64,000 nt of DNA. It comes from Candidatus Magasanikbacteria bacterium RIFOXYC2_FULL_42_28. GTDB lineage: Bacteria > Patescibacteria > ABY1 > Magasanikbacterales > GWA2-37-8. Each line of letters starts with the position of its first letter. Position 1 is the stretch's first letter. Of this stretch, positions 1-7,323 are shown piece by piece. The stretch lies in assembly GCA_001784435.1 (NCBI GenBank), contig MFQZ01000010.1:40944-104943 (forward strand), given 5' to 3'. The notes under the pieces were generated by a model that was not told the DNA's origin, did not search any database, and saw only the letters and a program-made list of their open reading frames with translations. A program made the translations under genes and the position numbers.

Positions 1-1
1 G

Positions 2-280
2 CTTGATCAGAATATTCATGGTTTGGCGCATGTGTCGGAATTGTCCGACGCGCCTTTGGCCAATGTCGCTGACAAATTTAAAATCAACCAAGAAGTGGAA
101 TTTGAAATCGTCAATATTGAGGCGATTGAACACCGCTTGGGTTTGCGCGTGGCCGGAGTAAAAGGAAAAGCGCCGAAAGCGCCAAAGGCGAAAAAGGGTG
201 AAAAGAGCGAAAAAGCCGAAGAGACGCCCGAGGCCAAAGCGGAAACGAAATCGGAGTTAGAAGAAAAAAAGGCCGAGTAA
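2..280 (+). CDS. rpsA: S1 RNA-binding domain protein, C-terminal part (probably 30S ribosomal protein S1)
   Basis: The reading frame is open from the left edge, so only the 3' end of the gene is here. The first ~50 residues are the second half of an S1/OB-fold domain: an HGLAHVSELSD segment, then a charged strand, and an EHRLGLRV end typical of the last beta strand of S1 repeats. The rest is a Lys/Glu/Ala-rich tail of about 40 residues, as is common at the end of bacterial S1. S1 holds mRNA on the 30S subunit. Other multi-S1 proteins cannot be excluded because the N-terminal part is outside the window. A terminator hairpin follows at 337-369. Confidence 0.7.
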   Translation, partial: LDQNIHGLAHVSELSDAPLANVADKFKINQEVEFEIVNIEAIEHRLGLRVAGVKGKAPKAPKAKKGEKSEKAEETPEAKAETKSELEEKKAE

Positions 281-288
281 TTGCGTTT

Positions 289-317
289 GTCATTCCGACC
301 GCAGTGGAGGAATCCCT
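289..317. repeat. short copy of the GTCATTCCGA...GGAATC dispersed repeat
   Basis: One arm of the dispersed family seen repeatedly in this window. It starts with GTCATTCCGA and ends with GGAATCCCTT, just after the stop codon of the S1-domain gene. Other members lie near 7280, 38470, 46960, 50055, 50460 and 54210. Confidence 0.55.
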
Positions 318-336
318 TAACGTTAAAATACACTTC

Positions 337-369
337 AAATCCCTCCTGACAAAATCAGGGGGGATTTTT
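337..369 (+). terminator. Rho-independent terminator after the S1-domain gene
   Basis: A 13-bp stem (337-349 with 355-367, one G-T pair) with a 5-base loop runs into TTTTTG. It separates the S1-domain gene from ftsH. Its T-tract abuts the ftsH -35 box at 368. Confidence 0.8.
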
Positions 370-396
370 GACAAAAAGGGGGTTTTGGGGTATTAT
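368..396 (+). promoter_or_regulatory. promoter of ftsH
   Basis: TTGACA at 368-373 and TATTAT at 391-396 with a 17-base spacer. The predicted start point is near 403, giving a leader of about 29 bases to the ftsH ATG at 432. No Shine-Dalgarno sequence is visible in that leader. Confidence 0.75.
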
Positions 397-431
397 ATAT
401 TGAAGATAGCTGTAAATCTTAAATATTTTTT

Positions 432-2264
432 ATGCACAATTTTTTGAAAAATTTCTTAATGATATTCCTCGTGCTCGTGCTGGTAGCCGGGGTTTTGTCA
501 ATGACGCAAACCGGAGCGGACAAAAAGCCGGAACAAATTGATATTGCCAAATTGGCGGTTGAGATTAACGCCAATGAAGTGAAAAAAGTGACGGTTTCCG
601 GTGATATGCTCACGGTGGAGTTAAAAGATGCCAACGCCAAACCACAGACATTAAAAAAAGAGACCGGTGAGTCGTTTGGAGAATTAATGAAAAATTATGG
701 TGTTACCGATACGGCACGTCAAAATTTGGTGGTGGAAATTAAAGACGAAAGTGGTTTCAAATTTTGGGCAATTAATTTATTGCCGATAATACTGCCACTG
801 GTTATTATTATCGGATTTTTATATTTCATGACTAGGAGCGCGCAAGGGATGAATAACAAGGCGATGGGTTTTGGTCAAAGCAATCCGCGTCAAGCGAACG
901 CGTCAGACAAAGATAAAAAAACTTTTGCCGATGTGGCCGGAGCGGTTGAAGCCAAAGAAGAATTAAGCGAAGTCGTGGATTTTTTGAAAGATCCGAAAAA
1001 ATTTGCGGCTATGGGCGCGAAAATTCCCAAAGGCGTTTTGCTGATGGGCAATCCGGGCGTGGGTAAAACTCTTTTTGCTAAAGCCGTGGCCGGAGAAGCA
1101 GGCGTGCCGTTTTTTCACATGTCCGGTTCGGAATTTGTGGAAATGTTTGTGGGCGTGGGTGCGTCACGCGTGCGTGATTTATTTGGTAAAGCCAAAAAAG
1201 CGGCGCCGGCCATTGTGTTTATTGATGAGATTGACGCGGTGGGGCGCAGGCGCGGTGCCGGATTGGGCGGTGGGCATGACGAACGCGAACAAACTTTAAA
1301 TCAAATTTTAGTGGAAATGGACGGGTTTGAACCGAATTTGGGCGTGATTGTAATGGCAGCGACTAATCGCCATGATGTTTTGGATCCGGCCTTACTTCGC
1401 CCGGGTCGGTTTGATCGGCGTGTTACGATTGATATGCCGGATATTCGCGACCGTGAGGAAATTTTGAAAATTCACGCAGCCAATAAGCCGTTGGCCAAAG
1501 AAGTATCTTTGAATCGGTTGGCGCAACGCACACCCGGATTTTCCGGCGCGGATTTGGCCAACTTGTTGAACGAAGCGGCGATCTTGGCAGTGCGGCGCAA
1601 TAAAAAAATTATTGATGAAATTGAGGTATTGGAATCGGTAGAAAAAGTATTGCTTGGTCCGGAGCGCAAAAGTAGAATTATTTCTGACAAAGATAAAAAA
1701 ATGACCGCGTATCACGAAGCCGGTCACGCGGTGGTGGGGTATTTTTTGCCCAATTGCGATCCGGTGCGCAAGGTGTCAATTATTTCGCGCGGGAGTGCCG
1801 GCGGTTATACTTTAAAAATGCCTTCCGAAGACAAACACTATCACACCTTGGCGCAATTTAAAGATGAACTTGCGATGATGATGGGTGGATATGTGGCCGA
1901 AAAAATGATTTATGGTGAAAACGAAATTTCTACCGGTCCGTCTTCGGATTTAAGAAACGCCACTTCCACCGCGCGCGCGATGGTAACCGCCTATGGTATG
2001 AGCGACAAATTAGGTCCGCGTACTTTTGGCAAGAGTGATGATATGATATTTTTGGGGCGCGAAATCCACGAACAGGTGGATTATTCCGACAAAACCGCCG
2101 AAGTGATTGATTCGGAAGTATTGCGCTTGGTAAATGAAGCCCGCGAACGTGCGGAAAAATTATTGACGGAAAAGCGTCCGGAAATGGAAAAATTAGTGGT
2201 GGTGCTTATGGAAAAAGAAACAGTTGAGCAGGAGGAGATTGTGGCGGTGTTGGGAAGTAAATAG
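432..2264 (+). CDS. ftsH: ATP-dependent zinc metalloprotease FtsH
   Basis: Membrane-anchored AAA+ protease that unfolds and degrades membrane and short-lived cytosolic proteins as a hexamer. At 610 residues it has the usual family length. TM1 is at about 5-23 and TM2 at about 112-133, with the extracytoplasmic domain between. The AAA domain has Walker A GNPGVGKT (206-213; the usual form is GPPGTGKT), Walker B IVFIDEID (261-268) and the second region of homology with the Arg fingers (about 311-330). The peptidase zinc site is HEAGH (428-432), with a later Asp in SSDLRNAT near 506. The start at 432 is the first ATG after a good promoter. A terminator follows, so it is probably monocistronic. 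Confidence 0.97.
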   Translation: MHNFLKNFLMIFLVLVLVAGVLSMTQTGADKKPEQIDIAKLAVEINANEVKKVTVSGDMLTVELKDANAKPQTLKKETGESFGELMKNYGVTDTARQNLVVEIKDESGFKFWAINLLPIILPLVIIIGFLYFMTRSAQGMNNKAMGFGQSNPRQANASDKDKKTFADVAGAVEAKEELSEVVDFLKDPKKFAAMGAKIPKGVLLMGNPGVGKTLFAKAVAGEAGVPFFHMSGSEFVEMFVGVGASRVRDLFGKAKKAAPAIVFIDEIDAVGRRRGAGLGGGHDEREQTLNQILVEMDGFEPNLGVIVMAATNRHDVLDPALLRPGRFDRRVTIDMPDIRDREEILKIHAANKPLAKEVSLNRLAQRTPGFSGADLANLLNEAAILAVRRNKKIIDEIEVLESVEKVLLGPERKSRIISDKDKKMTAYHEAGHAVVGYFLPNCDPVRKVSIISRGSAGGYTLKMPSEDKHYHTLAQFKDELAMMMGGYVAEKMIYGENEISTGPSSDLRNATSTARAMVTAYGMSDKLGPRTFGKSDDMIFLGREIHEQVDYSDKTAEVIDSEVLRLVNEARERAEKLLTEKRPEMEKLVVVLMEKETVEQEEIVAVLGSK

Positions 2265-2281
2265 CGTTTTTTAAGTGATTT

Positions 2282-2308
2282 ATCCCCAGTTTATACTGGG
2301 GATTTTTT
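2282..2308 (+). terminator. Rho-independent terminator after ftsH
   Basis: A perfect 9-bp stem ATCCCCAGT/ACTGGGGAT (2282-2290 with 2295-2303), a TTAT loop and a T-run to 2308, 17 bases after the ftsH stop codon. Confidence 0.85.
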
Positions 2309-2325
2309 ATTATTAAAAAATGTGG

Positions 2326-2331
2326 TATAAT
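2326..2331 (+). promoter_or_regulatory. -10 box upstream of the 2369 membrane-protein gene
   Basis: A perfect TATAAT 38 bases before the ATG. The -35 region is only T-rich (2303-2308), overlapping the ftsH terminator tail, so the promoter is incomplete by consensus. Confidence 0.5.
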
Positions 2332-2368
2332 ATATCTATCTGGTGTTAAACAACCAATTATTAATTAT

Positions 2369-3334
2369 ATGCGCGAACCAAATTATAGTGAGGCTTTTTC
2401 CCATTCTTGGCAAATGGTGAAAGAGCACAAAATTTTGTGGGTGTTTGGTTTATTGTCGGTGTGTTTGGGGCAGTGGGGTTTGGCGAATTTTTTGGGCGGG
2501 TTGAATATGGTCGGGTTAAATCAATATGGTGCCTCTTGGCATAATTTTTCTTCACTATTTTTACTTTTGCAAATTGCTGGCGAAGGTGTGATTCCGTTTT
2601 TGTTAGTTTTGTGGTTATTCGTCGTGGGCGCGGCGCTTTTTATTTTGATGATATTCGTGGCCGTGGTCGCGCGGGGCGCTTTAATTGCCGCGGTCGGGCA
2701 TTGGTTTGCCAAAGATGGCAAGGTATCGCTGGCGCTCGTTTGGCGTCATGGCGTGAAAAATTTTTGGAAATTATTAGTGTTGGTTATTTTAACCAGATTG
2801 TTTGAGGTTGCGCTATTGATTTCGGCGCTCGGGGTTTTTGCTCTTTGTGGCAATTCCACCGCCGGGTTTATCAGTCAAGCCTTTTTTGGCGCTTTGGCTT
2901 TGGCGGTCGGGATTGCTTTGGAGGCGGTGATGATTTTTGCCTCTGGGTATGTGGTGATTGATGGCGAGTCCGTGTCTAATTCTATTGCTCGCGCTTGGCG
3001 TTTATTTACTCGTCATATTTTGATTACTTTAGAATTGGGGGTATTATTGACGGTAGCAAGTTTACTGGTGGCTGTGGTAGTTATATTAGCCGGTTCTTTG
3101 GTGCTTATTCCCGCCATGATTGTCTGGTTGTTCGCCATTTTGACCGGCTTAAACGGGTTGTTTAGTTTTGGTTTTATTTTGGCCTGGGTTTTATTTGTGA
3201 TGGTAATCGGTTTGGCCGCGGCGATTTTCAACGCTTTTAACACGAGCGTTTGGATGTATTTGTTTGTTAAGATGCATCGCGAGAGTTATGTGGGGTGGGT
3301 GTTAAATACAGTGAAAAAGTTATTTAGTAAATAA
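2369..3334 (+). CDS. polytopic membrane protein of unknown function
   Basis: A 321-residue, very hydrophobic protein with about six membrane segments: roughly 22-40, 73-103, 132-158, 165-195, 215-250 and 255-300. The N-terminus (EAFSHSWQMVKEHKILWVFG) is short and cytosolic-looking and leads into the first segment. The overall pattern resembles the membrane domains found in DUF4013/GlpQ-N-type proteins, but I cannot assign a family with confidence. It has its own -10 box and is followed by a repeat-filled gap before the GspE/PilB gene, so it may be a single-gene unit. Confidence 0.8.
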   Translation: MREPNYSEAFSHSWQMVKEHKILWVFGLLSVCLGQWGLANFLGGLNMVGLNQYGASWHNFSSLFLLLQIAGEGVIPFLLVLWLFVVGAALFILMIFVAVVARGALIAAVGHWFAKDGKVSLALVWRHGVKNFWKLLVLVILTRLFEVALLISALGVFALCGNSTAGFISQAFFGALALAVGIALEAVMIFASGYVVIDGESVSNSIARAWRLFTRHILITLELGVLLTVASLLVAVVVILAGSLVLIPAMIVWLFAILTGLNGLFSFGFILAWVLFVMVIGLAAAIFNAFNTSVWMYLFVKMHRESYVGWVLNTVKKLFSK

Positions 3335-3342
3335 ACAAGTTA

Positions 3343-3450
3343 ATGTCAAATTTCCAATTTCCAATGTCAAATCAAATCCAAAGCCAAAATATCAAATTTG
3401 ACATTTGACATTGTCTTGGAAATTGGGAATTTGGATTTTGAAATTATCAT
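3343..3450. repeat. long AT-rich inverted repeat (CCAATTTCCAATGTCAAA family)
   Basis: About 108 bases built from TTTCCAATTTCCAATGTCAAA-like words, followed by their inverted copies (TTTGACATTTGACATTG, then GGAAATTGGGAATTTGGA). It can fold as a long hairpin. Related copies are at 26012-26125 and 43938-44046, and a short piece lies inside radA (51812-51845). It extends right up to the GspE/PilB ATG at 3452. Confidence 0.75.
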
Positions 3451-3451
3451 T

Positions 3452-5170
3452 ATGTCTTTTCCGTCAATCAATGATTTAACAAAAAAAGATGACGATCAAA
3501 ACGCGCCCCAAACCGGCGCGGATTGGGATTCCACCAAGTCCAAATTTGATCGCAAGATGGGTGATATTCGGATTAAAGAATTAGAGCAAGAAGCGTCTGC
3601 GTTTGCCACTGCGTCCGGTTTGCAGTATCTGGATTTGACCGGTTTCCCGGTGTCGCCCGAGGCCTTACGCGCGGTGCCGGAAGCAATCGCCCGTGAAAAA
3701 AATCTTGTTTGTTTTTATTATTCTCCGAGCGAATTGCGCGTCGGGGTACTTCTGCCTTTGGAGGAAAATGACGATTTTATTTATCAATTGGGCGAACGTC
3801 ATCACGCGCCGGTTATTACCTATCTGATTTCCGAGCATAGTTTAGAAAAAGTTTTAAAATTATACGCGACTTTACCGATTGTCAAACCAATTACCAAAGA
3901 TGTTAATATCACGGATGAGGAATTAAATAAATTTGGTTCTGATATTAAAGATTTGGCCGGTTTAGAAAAAAAATTTCTTAATATTTCCATTACCGATATT
4001 TTGTCTTTAATGATTTCCGCGGCGATTAAATTAAACGCGTCGGATATTCACGTGGAAGCCGAAGAAAAAGGCATTGCCGTGCGTTATCGCGTGGATGGGG
4101 TGTTACACGAAGTGGCCAATTTACCACATTCGGAATGGGAAAAATTTATTTCGCGCATTAAATTGTTGTCGGCGTTAAAAATCAATGTTAATAATCGTCC
4201 GCAAGACGGTCGGGTTACCATTAAACTTGATTCCGGCAGTTTGGATTTGCGCGTGTCCACGTTGCCAACCACTTACGGCGAATCAGTCGTGATGCGTATT
4301 TTGCACAGTGGCACCAAGGGGGTGATGTTTGATGAATTAGGTATTCGCGGAGCGGCGTATGTGCGTTTGAAGCGCGAAATTGAACGTCCGAACGGTATGA
4401 TTGTCACCACCGGTCCGACCGGTTCCGGTAAAACTACTACTTTATACGCGATTTTGCGCACTTTGAATAAACCGGGGGTAAAAATTATTACGGTAGAAGA
4501 TCCGGTGGAAATTAAAATGCAAGGTGTGGTGCAAAGTCAGGTAGATATTGCTCGTGATTATACTTTTGCCAAGGCCTTGCGCAGTATTTTGCGTCAGGAC
4601 CCGGATATTTGTATGGTCGGTGAAATCCGCGATTTAGAATCAGCCGAAATTGCCATCCAGTCCGCTTTGACCGGTCATTTGCTTTTATCCACTATCCACA
4701 CCAACAGCGCTTCGGGCGCGATTCCGCGTTTTATGTCAATGGGTGTGAAACCGTTTTTACTTGCGCCGGCTTTAAACGCGGTGATGGGTCAGCGGTTGGT
4801 GCGCCGGATTTGCGAAAAATGTATTGAAGAACAGGAGTTGGACAGCGAAATGTTAGAGCGAGTCGGGAAAATTATCGCGTCCTTGCCGGCGGAAGAAAAA
4901 GCGCGCGTTACGGAAAAAGGATTAACATTTTATCATGGCAAAGGATGCCCGGAATGTAGTGGGCTGGGCTACAAAGGCCGAATCGGTATTTATGAAATTT
5001 TTGTAATGACCAAAGAAATTGAAAGTTTGATATTGGGCGGTGGCGCTTCGGAATACGAAATCCAAGAGTTGGCCGCGAAAGATGGGATGTTGACGATGGC
5101 GCAAGATGGAATTTTAAAAGCTTTAGATAAAATGACAAGTGTGGAAGAAGTTTTCCGCGTGTCAGAATAA
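3452..5170 (+). CDS. GspE/PilB-family type II secretion / type IV pilus assembly ATPase
   Basis: Hexameric ATPase that powers pilin polymerisation or type II secretion from the cytosolic side of the membrane. It has 572 residues: an N-terminal MshEN-like region (~40-140), then the T2SSE ATPase core. Walker A is GPTGSGKTTT (about 321-330). The Asp-box/Walker B region ends in GEIRD (about 390-394). Four Cys in two CxxC pairs (about 454/457 and 499/502) form the zinc site typical of GspE/PilB. I chose the ATG at 3452 because in-frame codons upstream lie inside a dispersed repeat. The next gene starts 12 bases downstream, suggesting one transcript. No other pilus genes are in the window. Confidence 0.92.
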   Translation: MSFPSINDLTKKDDDQNAPQTGADWDSTKSKFDRKMGDIRIKELEQEASAFATASGLQYLDLTGFPVSPEALRAVPEAIAREKNLVCFYYSPSELRVGVLLPLEENDDFIYQLGERHHAPVITYLISEHSLEKVLKLYATLPIVKPITKDVNITDEELNKFGSDIKDLAGLEKKFLNISITDILSLMISAAIKLNASDIHVEAEEKGIAVRYRVDGVLHEVANLPHSEWEKFISRIKLLSALKINVNNRPQDGRVTIKLDSGSLDLRVSTLPTTYGESVVMRILHSGTKGVMFDELGIRGAAYVRLKREIERPNGMIVTTGPTGSGKTTTLYAILRTLNKPGVKIITVEDPVEIKMQGVVQSQVDIARDYTFAKALRSILRQDPDICMVGEIRDLESAEIAIQSALTGHLLLSTIHTNSASGAIPRFMSMGVKPFLLAPALNAVMGQRLVRRICEKCIEEQELDSEMLERVGKIIASLPAEEKARVTEKGLTFYHGKGCPECSGLGYKGRIGIYEIFVMTKEIESLILGGGASEYEIQELAAKDGMLTMAQDGILKALDKMTSVEEVFRVSE

Positions 5171-5182
5171 ATTAAAAAATTT

Positions 5183-6325
5183 ATGATAGTACGTCACAGT
5201 GAGACCCGCACGCATTTTGAACCTTCGGTAAAATTTTATCGCACGATTGCTTTGTCGTTTTTATTTATTACGATTGTTTTGCTTGGACTTATCATTTTTA
5301 TTACTTCCAAAAAAGCGTCCATTGTTATTCTGGCTAAAGAAGACGCTAAAACAGCTAATTTGAGTATTAATGTTGGCGCGGGTGGCACTGTTGGCGCGAT
5401 TAAAGGCGTGGTAACCACTTCGATTTTTACCGGAAGCGAAAAATTTTATCCGACGACATTTGATTCTTCTGAATCAGTCGCGACCGGAGAGGTGATTATT
5501 TACAACAAAAGTAATGTCGACCAGGCGCTTGTCAAAACCACTCGATTTTTAACGCCGGAGCAAGTAATGTTTCGTTTAAGTGAGCGGGTTAATGTTCCAG
5601 CCGGCGGGCAGGTAATTGCCCCGGTGTATGCCGACCGGGCGGGCGCGAGCAGTGAAATTGGACCAGCGCCGTTTATTATCCCCGGGTTATCGGAAGACAG
5701 GCAGAAATTTATTTACGCCGAAAGCAAATCGGCTATGACCGGTGGCGTAAAAAAGAACGGAGTGTTGACGGCAACTGATTTAGCCACGGCCGAAAAATCG
5801 TATCAAGAAAAAGTTAAACAAAAGTTTGTGAGCCAGGCGGTGGCGCCGGCCGAAGGGATGAGTTTGGTAGTGGTTGTACTTTCTACCAACGCTACTGCCG
5901 ACCACAAAGTTGGTGATACTATCGCCGAATTTGTTTTAAGCGGTGAAAGTCGCGTGGTGGCGGTATGGTATGAAACAAGCGCGCTCAAAGAAATGGTGGC
6001 GCGTGAAATTGGGAGTCAGGTGGATTTGGAATTGGAAAAAGTTGTGACGGTTTCGGGCGAGCCCCAAATAACATTGTCCGCCCAAGATGTTGACGCCGGC
6101 ACCGCGCAATTGTCCGTATCGCAAGAAGCGCGCGTTACGCTTGATTCGGACGGTTCCAAAGTCGCGCCTCGTCAATTTTTAGATAAAACCAAAGAAGAAA
6201 TTGAGCGGTATTTGTTGGGCTTAGGCCATGTTTCGGCCGTGGATGTTAAATTTTCCCCCAGTTGGATGCGTAAATCGCCGAGTGTGCCGGATAATATTAA
6301 GGTGGTGGTGAAGCAGGTGAAGTGA
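5183..6325 (+). CDS. single-pass membrane protein with baseplate-J-like domain
   Basis: A 380-residue protein with a short cytosolic N-terminus, one TM segment (~22-44) and a large outside domain. The middle (about 95-190) reads as tail-fibre/baseplate J-like beta structure: a strand VATGEVIIYNKS, TTRFLTPEQVMFRL, then VPAGGQVIAPVYADRAG and IGPAPFIIPGLS. This family resemblance is from memory of the pattern, not a search. It lies 12 bases behind the GspE/PilB ATPase and is probably cotranscribed, so a role at the cell surface with the pilus or secretion system is plausible but inferred. Confidence 0.75.
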   Translation: MIVRHSETRTHFEPSVKFYRTIALSFLFITIVLLGLIIFITSKKASIVILAKEDAKTANLSINVGAGGTVGAIKGVVTTSIFTGSEKFYPTTFDSSESVATGEVIIYNKSNVDQALVKTTRFLTPEQVMFRLSERVNVPAGGQVIAPVYADRAGASSEIGPAPFIIPGLSEDRQKFIYAESKSAMTGGVKKNGVLTATDLATAEKSYQEKVKQKFVSQAVAPAEGMSLVVVVLSTNATADHKVGDTIAEFVLSGESRVVAVWYETSALKEMVAREIGSQVDLELEKVVTVSGEPQITLSAQDVDAGTAQLSVSQEARVTLDSDGSKVAPRQFLDKTKEEIERYLLGLGHVSAVDVKFSPSWMRKSPSVPDNIKVVVKQVK

Positions 6326-6357
6326 TAGTTCATAGCCAATAGGGTGGGCGAGCGATT

Positions 6358-6402
6358 CGTTGTCTCCCCCTGCCCGAGGGGGAGAATAAGAGGGGGTGGG
6401 AG
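6358..6402. repeat. CTCCCCCTGCCCGAGGGGGAG-type dispersed repeat
   Basis: An imperfect palindrome (CTCCCCC...GGGGGAG) followed by AGGGGGTGGGAGC. A close relative sits in frame inside clpC at 59400-59450, where it encodes PTSPSPSPRAGEG. This intergenic copy lies just before the T-box promoter. Confidence 0.65.
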
Positions 6403-6413
6403 CGGTCGTTCGT

Positions 6414-6442
6414 CATTGACAAAAAAGCATAGGCGTTTTATA
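6414..6442 (+). promoter_or_regulatory. consensus promoter of the T-box leader / GNAT-thrS unit
   Basis: TTGACA at 6414-6419 and TATAAT at 6437-6442 with a 17-base spacer, a full consensus match in both boxes. The predicted start is near 6449, giving a leader of about 190 bases before the terminator and about 265 bases before the GNAT ATG. Confidence 0.85.
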
Positions 6443-6448
6443 ATGTAT

Positions 6449-6638
6449 TTATGGTGATTGGAACGGCTACCAACCGTTACCCCGTAAGGGATCTCGACTA
6501 AGTCGTGGCTAAGCCAAATAAAAGTTAAACATTCGGGTGGAACCGTCAATTGTCATTGCGAGAAGGCCGTAGGCCGACGAAGCAATCTTTCAAACCATTG
6601 ACCCCGATACCTATTTTTAGGTATGGGGGTATTTTTTT
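6449..6638 (+). promoter_or_regulatory. T-box riboswitch (tRNA-sensing leader) upstream of GNAT-thrS
   Basis: Directly visible are the T-box core and two mutually exclusive folds. The antiterminator pairs CGGG (6534-6537) with CCCG (6603-6606) and GTCAAT (6545-6550) with ATTGAC (6597-6602), leaving the 7-base bulge TGGAACC (6538-6544). The bulge begins with TGGA, which would pair with the 3' end of a tRNA having discriminator U. The competing terminator uses 6602-6613 with 6618-6628 and ends in seven Ts (6632-6638). The leader before this is short, about 85 bases. A small hairpin at 6460-6476 presents ACC, a Thr codon, in its loop (6467-6469). Classical Stem I motifs are not recognised. A dispersed repeat fills the antiterminator loop (6551-6592). 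Uncharged tRNA-Thr would be predicted to turn on the downstream genes. Confidence 0.8.
6551..6592. repeat. GTCATTGCGAG...GCAATC dispersed repeat inside the T-box loop
   Basis: Begins TGTCATTGCGAG, has the inner palindrome GGCCGTAGGCC, and ends GAAGCAATC. It is related to the copy at 63427-63466 (GTCATTGCGAG...GGCAATCTC). It lies wholly in the loop between the two strands of the T-box antiterminator, so it does not break the switch. Confidence 0.7.
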
Positions 6639-6642
6639 AGAA

Positions 6643-6690
6643 AAAAGTATATATTCAAGTATATACGGGAATATATATTTAAATATATAC
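6643..6690. repeat. AT-rich inverted repeat before the GNAT gene
   Basis: AAGTATATATT at the left is matched by AATATATACTT at the right, with further TATATAC copies between. It sits between the T-box terminator and the GNAT start codon. It could be an operator or just low-complexity sequence. Confidence 0.4.
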
Positions 6691-6713
6691 TTAAATAATG
6701 ATAGGCGAAATTT

Positions 6714-7259
6714 ATGAAAAAAACTCCGATTTTAAAAGGTCCACGGATAATTTTACGCCCGCTAAAATTAAGCGAAGCCACTTACTATGTAAAATGGTTT
6801 CGTGACAAAGAAGTTGTCCAATATTTAGGCAATAAATTACTGAATATCAAAGCCAAAGGCGTGCGCGACTATTTTATAAAAGAAAATAACAAACCGGACG
6901 CGATATTGTGGGCGATAGAGGTGGTGGGTGTTGGGCATATTGGCAATGTTCATTTGGATTTGGATAACAATAACAAACGGGCAAGTTTGGGGATAGTAAT
7001 CGGCGACAAAAATTATTGGGGCGAGGGTTACGGAGCGGAGTGTTTGGAAATTTTAGGCGATTATGTTTTTAAAAAATTAAAATATAATCGATTACAACTG
7101 ACGGTTTTTACCGCCAATAGGCGTGCCGTTCGCGCTTATAAAAAAGTCGGGTTTAAAATTGAAGGCACTTTGCGAAAAAATATTTATGCCTATGTGTTTA
7201 AAAAATATTGTGATGAATATGTGATGGCGATTTTAAAAGACGAGTGGTTTAAAAAATAA
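6714..7259 (+). CDS. GNAT family N-acetyltransferase (RimJ/RimL-like)
   Basis: A 181-residue acetyl-CoA-dependent acetyltransferase. The N-terminal KGPRIILRPLKLSEA stretch and the later WGEGYGAE (acetyl-CoA loop, about 104-111) and ANRRAVRAYKKVGFK (about 138-152) are typical of the RimJ/RimL/SpeG branch. That branch acetylates protein N-termini, amino sugars or polyamines, and the substrate here cannot be told. It lies between a T-box and thrS, so its expression should follow tRNA-Thr charging. That is unusual for a GNAT and may mean it is simply carried along in the thrS operon. Confidence 0.88.
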   Translation: MKKTPILKGPRIILRPLKLSEATYYVKWFRDKEVVQYLGNKLLNIKAKGVRDYFIKENNKPDAILWAIEVVGVGHIGNVHLDLDNNNKRASLGIVIGDKNYWGEGYGAECLEILGDYVFKKLKYNRLQLTVFTANRRAVRAYKKVGFKIEGTLRKNIYAYVFKKYCDEYVMAILKDEWFKK

Positions 7260-7278
7260 AAATTAATTTATTAACCGA

Positions 7279-7317
7279 CCGGATGGAGATTCCTCACATT
7301 CGTTCGGAATGACATAA
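7279..7317. repeat. GGATGGAGATTCCTC...GGAATGACA dispersed repeat
   Basis: GGATGGAGATTCCTCACA then TTCGTTCGGAATGACA, the right half of the main dispersed family. It sits seven bases before the thrS start codon. An almost identical half-copy is inside folC at 38529-38561. Confidence 0.7.
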
Positions 7318-7323
7318 AAAAAT

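Noticed and set aside
3343..3450. Possible CRISPR array
   Set aside because: The words are inverted and adjacent, without regular spacers. No CRISPR array or cas gene was seen anywhere in the window.
6172..6549. Minus-strand 125-codon ORF over the T-box region
   Set aside because: It runs antisense through the gene end, repeats and T-box leader; no family resemblance.
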